Source of the DNA: Rotaria sordida | Lineage: Eukaryota; Rotifera; Eurotatoria; Philodinida; Philodinidae | Direction: 5' to 3' | NCBI GenBank assembly: GCA_905250125.1 | Contig: CAJNOL010000107.1 | Location: forward strand, 142,448 to 206,447 | DNA length: 64,000 nt | In this document: positions 59,720 to 64,000 of the stretch, in pieces | How the letters are laid out: each line of letters starts with the position of its first letter | How positions within the stretch are numbered: the first letter of the stretch is position 1 | The notes under the pieces: generated by a model | Seen by the model: only the letters and a program-made list of their open reading frames with translations | What the model was told of the DNA's origin: nothing | Database searches by the model: none | Translations under genes and position numbers: made by a program

Positions 59720-61353
59720 TTTCCGATTGATCTTGTCGGTGGCTTTCCTTTATCTTGAAGATTAAGCCATGCATGTCTAAGTATGAACTGGTTTAAGGTG
59801 AAACTGCGTACGGCTCATTACATCAGCTATAACTTTCTTTGATCATAAATTCTAAATGGAATAACCGAGGAAAAGCCTGGGCTAATACATGCGACAATTC
59901 CGATAGTAATATCGGAATGCTTTTATTAGATCAAAATCTTCTAGTTCTTTCATCGGAACTGTTTGTTGATGACTCTAAATAACTTTGTGTTGATCGTATG
60001 ACCTTTGTGTCGACGACATATCTTTCAAGTGTCTGACTTATCAACTTTAGACGGTACATTATATGTCTACCGTGGTTGTAACGAGTACAGAGAATCAGGG
60101 TTTGGTTCTGGAGAGGCCGCCTGAGAAACGGCGACCACTTCCAAGGAAGGCAGCAGGCGCGCAAATTACCCACTCTCAAAACGAGGAGGTAGTGAAGAGA
60201 AATAACGATGTTAGTCTTTTATAGGCTGACAATCGGAATGGGAACACTGTAAACAAGTTATCGATTAACAATTGGAGGGCAAGTCTGGTGCCAGCAGCCG
60301 CGGTAATTCCAGCTCCAATAAGGAAAACTAAAGTTGCTGTGTTTAAAAAGCTCGTAGTTGAATTTCGGGTATTTGTTACTAGCTGGTCTAATTGGCCATG
60401 TTGGTTAACAGATCCTCATTTGCTGGATGACTGATGATGATCTTCATCGATTGTTGTCAATTGCCAGAACGTTTACTTTGAGAAAATTAGAGTGCTAAAA
60501 GCAGGCTCACGCCTATATATATTGCATGGAATAATGAAATAAGATCTCGATTTTATTTCGTTGGTTTTAGAAATTGAGATAATGATTAATAGGATCAGAG
60601 GGGGGCGTACGTACTGTGGTGTGAGAGGTGAAATTCTTGGATCGCCACAGGACGAACAGCAGCGAAGGCGTTCGCCAAGAATGTTTTCATTAATCAAGAA
60701 CGAAAGTTTGAGGTTCGAAGACGATTAGATACCGTCCTAGTTCAAACCATAAACGTTGCCAACTGTCTTTTAGATGCGGTTATTTTATATGACTCATCTG
60801 GCGGATCTCGAGAAATCTAAGTTTTTAGGTTCCGGGGGAAGTATGGTTGCAAAGCTGAAACTTAAAAGAATTGACGGAAGGACACACAAGAAGTGGAGCC
60901 TGTGGCCTAATTTGACTCAACACGGGAAATCTTACTCGGCCAGGACACTTTTAGGATTGACAGATTGAGAGCTCTTTCTTGATTAGGTGGGTGGTGGTGC
61001 ATGGTCGTTCGTAGTTCGTGGAATGATTTGTCTGATTAATTTCGATAACGAACGAGACTCCGACTTACTAAATAGTCTAAAGTTCGAAGGGACTTTTCAA
61101 GACTTCTTAGCAGGATAAGTGGCACTTTTTAAGCCACACGAAATGGAGCAATAACAGGTCTGTGATGCCCTTAGATGTCCGAGGCTGCACGCGCGCTACA
61201 CTGGAGAGTTCAGAATGTTTCTTCCTACTTCGACAGAAGTGGGTAATCATGAAATTCTCTTCGTGACTGGGATCGGAGCTTGCAATTATTCTCCGTCAAC
61301 GAGGAATTCCTAGTAAGCACTATTTCATCAGAATGTGCTGATTATGTCCCTGT

Positions 61354-61388
<35 letters not shown>

Positions 61389-61534
61389 AATGTTTTAGTG
61401 AGATCTTCGGCTTGATTTTCCGAGTGACTCTCGGGTCGTTCGGTTTATATCGAAAAGATGCTCAAACTGGATCATTTAGAGGAAGTAAAAGTCGTAACAA
61501 GGTATTCGTAGGTGAACCTGCGTATGGATCATTA
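59720..61534 (+). rRNA. 18S ribosomal RNA
   Basis: About 1815 nt. Recognisable universal blocks: AAGATTAAGCCATGCATGTC, GGCAGCAGGCGCGCAAATTA, GGTGCCAGCAGCCGCGGTAA, AGAGGTGAAATTCTTGGAT, CTGAAACTTAAAAGAATTGA, GGCTGCACGCGCGCTACACT, TTGTACACACCGCCCGTCGC, GTAGGTGAACCTGCG. The 5' end is unusual: CCGATTGATCTTGTCGG in place of the near-universal CTGGTTGATCCTGCCAG, with the CCGA/TCGG pairing kept. The 3' end GGATCATTA is present, but the bases just before it differ from the usual GCGGAAGGATC. Length is normal and no large deletion is seen. It may be a fast-evolving functional gene or a diverged copy. Confidence 0.95.
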
Positions 61535-61757
61535 TCATTTTTGATTGATTTTTAATCAATTCAATCATAAACAAAATTTTAATTTCGCACAATCTGATGA
61601 TTGTGTCGCACCATTATGTAAATAAACAAGTTATAACAATGAAAAATTCTATTTTATTTTTGAATTGTTATTGTCTTGTTTGAAACTTTTCCATTCAACA
61701 AATCATTGTTGTTTGTCATTGAATATGAATCAAATATTAGACATATACAGAAAAATA
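61535..61757 (+). other. internal transcribed spacer 1
   Basis: Very AT-rich 223-bp spacer between the 18S and 5.8S genes. Confidence 0.85.
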
Positions 61758-61912
61758 TAATTCTGTACGGTGGATCACTCGGCTCGTTATTCGATGAAGA
61801 GCGCAGCAAAGTGCGAGAAAGCAATGCGAATTGCAGAACACATTGAACATGAATAACTCGAACGCATCTAGCAGCCAAGACATTGGTCGAGGCTAAATTT
61901 GCTTCAGTCTTG
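61758..61912 (+). rRNA. 5.8S ribosomal RNA
   Basis: About 155 nt. CGGTGGATCACTCGGCTCG and TGCGAATTGCAGAACACATT are conserved. GATGAAGAGCGCAGC differs from the usual GATGAAGAACGCAGC, and the segment after the ATTGAACAT block differs from the usual CATCGA. Boundaries are approximate. Confidence 0.92.
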
Positions 61913-62196
61913 TTTATATAACATCAAATTCATTTTTTTTCTTGAAAATGAATTGCTGGCAAGTTCGATATAATATTAAATTTATCTAGCTTGCAATACA
62001 TATATCAAAATACTTCATTATATTTATAATAATGTTGTATACGTATAAAACGGAGTTATACACATACACAAAATGATTCTATTGTGTAAACTGTCATAAC
62101 ATGAGAAATCTTTATCATATCCGTGTTATAGATAAATACAATAGAATTAATTTGAGATATGTATATATAGTTATGTATTCATTTTCTTTTTTTTTC
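61913..62196 (+). other. internal transcribed spacer 2
   Basis: Very AT-rich, about 284 bp, with GAATTGCTGGCAAG near 61950 and repeated ATATA runs. Confidence 0.85.
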
Positions 62197-62537
62197 AAGC
62201 TGAAGTCAAATTAGAATACTTGCTGAACTTAAGCATATTAATAAGCAAAGGAAAAGAAATCAACTGAGATTGCCTTAGTAATGGCGAATGAACCGGCAAA
62301 AGCTCATTGCTGAAGCGTGTTAAATTCATTTTTGACATGCATTGTAGCATTTGAGGTAACTATTGTATGGTATCTGTTCGTGTGAGTTCCTTTGATCAGG
62401 ACTTTAACCATAGAAGGTGTTAGTCCTATAATCACGAATAGTTTTATGCTATACATTGTATACCTTTCGAGTAGCGTAGTTTGAGATTGCTACGCCAACG
62501 TGGGACGTAAACTTGTTCCAAAGCTAAATATTATAAC

Positions 62538-62588
<51 letters not shown>

Positions 62589-64000
62589 GAGAGAGTTAAA
62601 TAGTACGTAAAACCGTACAGAAGAAAACGAATGGCCGCATTTATCAGATTACTTTGAATTCAATTCGATCTCTATATGATGGTAATACATGTCGATTTGG
62701 AACTTCAACAGTCCAGTTGATTTGTTCTTGCCTAGAATCGGATGCATTTTCAAAGTATTAACTGAACCTGGATCTATAACATTGAAAGCTAGTCGAATCA
62801 GTCTATTTTGGTAGCGAGTATTACTCGTGTTAAAAATATGACTTGCATAAATAACAAATTCAACTTGGCGTTATAGGTAAACAGACATGTTCTTTGATTT
62901 CAGTACTTTCGAGTACGGCATGCCGTGAGCATTGTTTGTGTCACATGAGTAACTAATATTTAACCAATATTAGTTTTATTCATTGTCGATGCCTAATGTT
63001 TTGTGGCTGTCAATAAAATCGGCAAGTCTACAGGAATTTTGAATGCCGAGTTATTCGACCCGTCTTGAAACACGGTCTAAGGAGTTCACTGCATGTGCAA
63101 GAGTTCGGCTGTATGAAAAGCCTTGCTCGTAATGAAAGTAAAGAACATTCTTGCAATGTTTTAAGTGTGATTTCTGTCATCTGGTGCAAATCATGACAAT
63201 GAACGCAACATTGACAGGTTCTATTGCCGTTGACAAAGAGCTTAGTAAGAGTATATGCAATGAGACCCGAAAGATGGTGAACTTAATGTGTGTAGAATGA
63301 AGCCAGGGGAAACCCTGGTGGAAGTTCGTAGCGGTTCTGACGTGCAAATCGATCGTCAAACATGCATTAAGGGGCGAAAGACTAATCGAACCATCTAGTA
63401 GCTGGTTCCGTCCGAAGTTTCCCTCAGGATAGCTGACATTCAGTTTTCACAGTTATATCCGGTAAAGCGAATGTTTAGAGGCATTGGACATAAAATATGT
63501 TCAACCTATTGACAAACTTTAAATGGGTATGAAGTTCATTTTTCTACTTAATTGAGAATGAACAACGAATGTGAATGTCAAGTGGGCCATTTTTGGTAAG
63601 CAGAACTGGCGCTGTTGGATGCACAAAACGTCAAGATAAAGAGCCAGATGATCTCGCTCATTAGATACCATAAAAGGTGTTGGTCGATATAGACAGCAGG
63701 ACGGTGGCCATGGAAGTCGGAATCCGTTAAGGAGTGTGTAACAACTCACCTGCCGAATCGACTAGTCCTAAAAATGGATGGCGCTCGAGCGAGTCTCTTA
63801 TACTTGACTGTTACGATACAATAAGCCATTCTAACGGACATCATGTCGTAACAAGTAGGACGGTTGATATGGTTGCGTCGAAGGCTAACACGTGAGTGTG
63901 GCTTGAGCAGTCATATGTACAGATCTTAGTGGTAGTAGCAACTATTCAAATGAGAACTTTGAAGACTGACGTGGAGAAAGGTTCCATGTGAACAGCTATT
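62197..64000 (+). rRNA. 28S ribosomal RNA, 5' part
   Basis: Starts near CTGAAGTCAAATTAGAATAC and runs off the window. Conserved blocks include GCTGAACTTAAGCATATTAA, GATGGTGAACTTAATG, TGACGTGCAAATCGATCGTC, GGGGCGAAAGACTAATCGAA, TATAGACAGCAGGACGGTGG and GTGTGTAACAACTCACCTGC. At the 5' helix the usual CCGC/GCGG pair is TTGC/GCAA, a double compensatory change. It is better conserved than the 18S copy. Confidence 0.95.

Noticed and set aside
59931..63749. Short open frames across the rRNA genes
   Set aside because: They overlap conserved 18S, 5.8S and 28S sequence and have no protein features.

Overview
The window is nuclear DNA of an AT-rich animal with compact, intron-rich genes. Most introns are 50-130 bp with GT..AG ends, and a few reach 1-3 kb. 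A complete nuclear rDNA start (18S-ITS1-5.8S-ITS2-partial 28S) lies at the right end. Gene content is metazoan: an endostatin-type collagen, a DLGAP-like synaptic scaffold protein, a Tdc-like decarboxylase, an ABCA transporter, VDAC, ALG5 and CMC4. A bacterial-type GH13 gene carrying spliceosomal introns, the small introns and many short repeats fit a bdelloid rotifer best. That assignment is inference; the sequence proves only 'invertebrate animal'.

Layout. 0.3-2.4 kb: a hypothetical ORF (-), CMC4 (+) and a small membrane protein (-), the last two tail to tail. 3.5-7.2 kb: GH13 glucan enzyme (-), broken by a 10-N gap that hides coding exons. 7.9-9.0 kb: a 1.1-kb fold-back palindrome. 9.7-14.1 kb: VDAC (-), with a minisatellite in its largest intron and two in-frame cassette exons. 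16.7-19.1 kb: a Pro/Gln/His-rich disordered protein (+) whose stop codon overlaps that of the next gene. 19.1-22.1 kb: a reduced collagen XV/XVIII-like secreted protein with endostatin domain (-). 23.3-27.8 kb: DLGAP/GKAP-domain protein (-). 30.0-41.5 kb: a 28-exon full-length ABCA transporter (-) with a hAT-type MITE in one intron. 43.0-47.9 kb: Tdc/HDC-like decarboxylase (-). 48.8-51.1 kb: a Tc1/mariner-type element with a second hAT-type element nested in it. 51.1-53.8 kb: ALG5 (-). 55.1-55.9 kb: secreted thioredoxin-fold protein with a Cys-rich tail (-). 58.9-59.1 kb: an 82-bp tandem repeat spanning a second 10-N gap. 59.7-64.0 kb: rDNA (+).

The protein-coding genes form no operon-like unit; they are ordinary housekeeping, secretory and neuronal genes. 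Exon models were built by hand from splice sites. Exon lengths sum to whole codons for VDAC, the Pro/Gln-rich gene, the endostatin gene, DLGAP, ABCA, the decarboxylase, ALG5, CMC4 and the thioredoxin-like gene, which supports the boundaries.

The unusual features are: (1) VDAC cassette exons that can be included or skipped without frame change; (2) a series of at least eight sequence-unrelated long imperfect palindromes, mostly inside transcribed introns; (3) two hAT-type elements with 8-bp target duplications, one nested; (4) rRNA genes changed at near-universal positions, with paired compensatory substitutions; (5) a miniature endostatin collagen; (6) an unidentified run of five hairpins at 54.76-54.85 kb.
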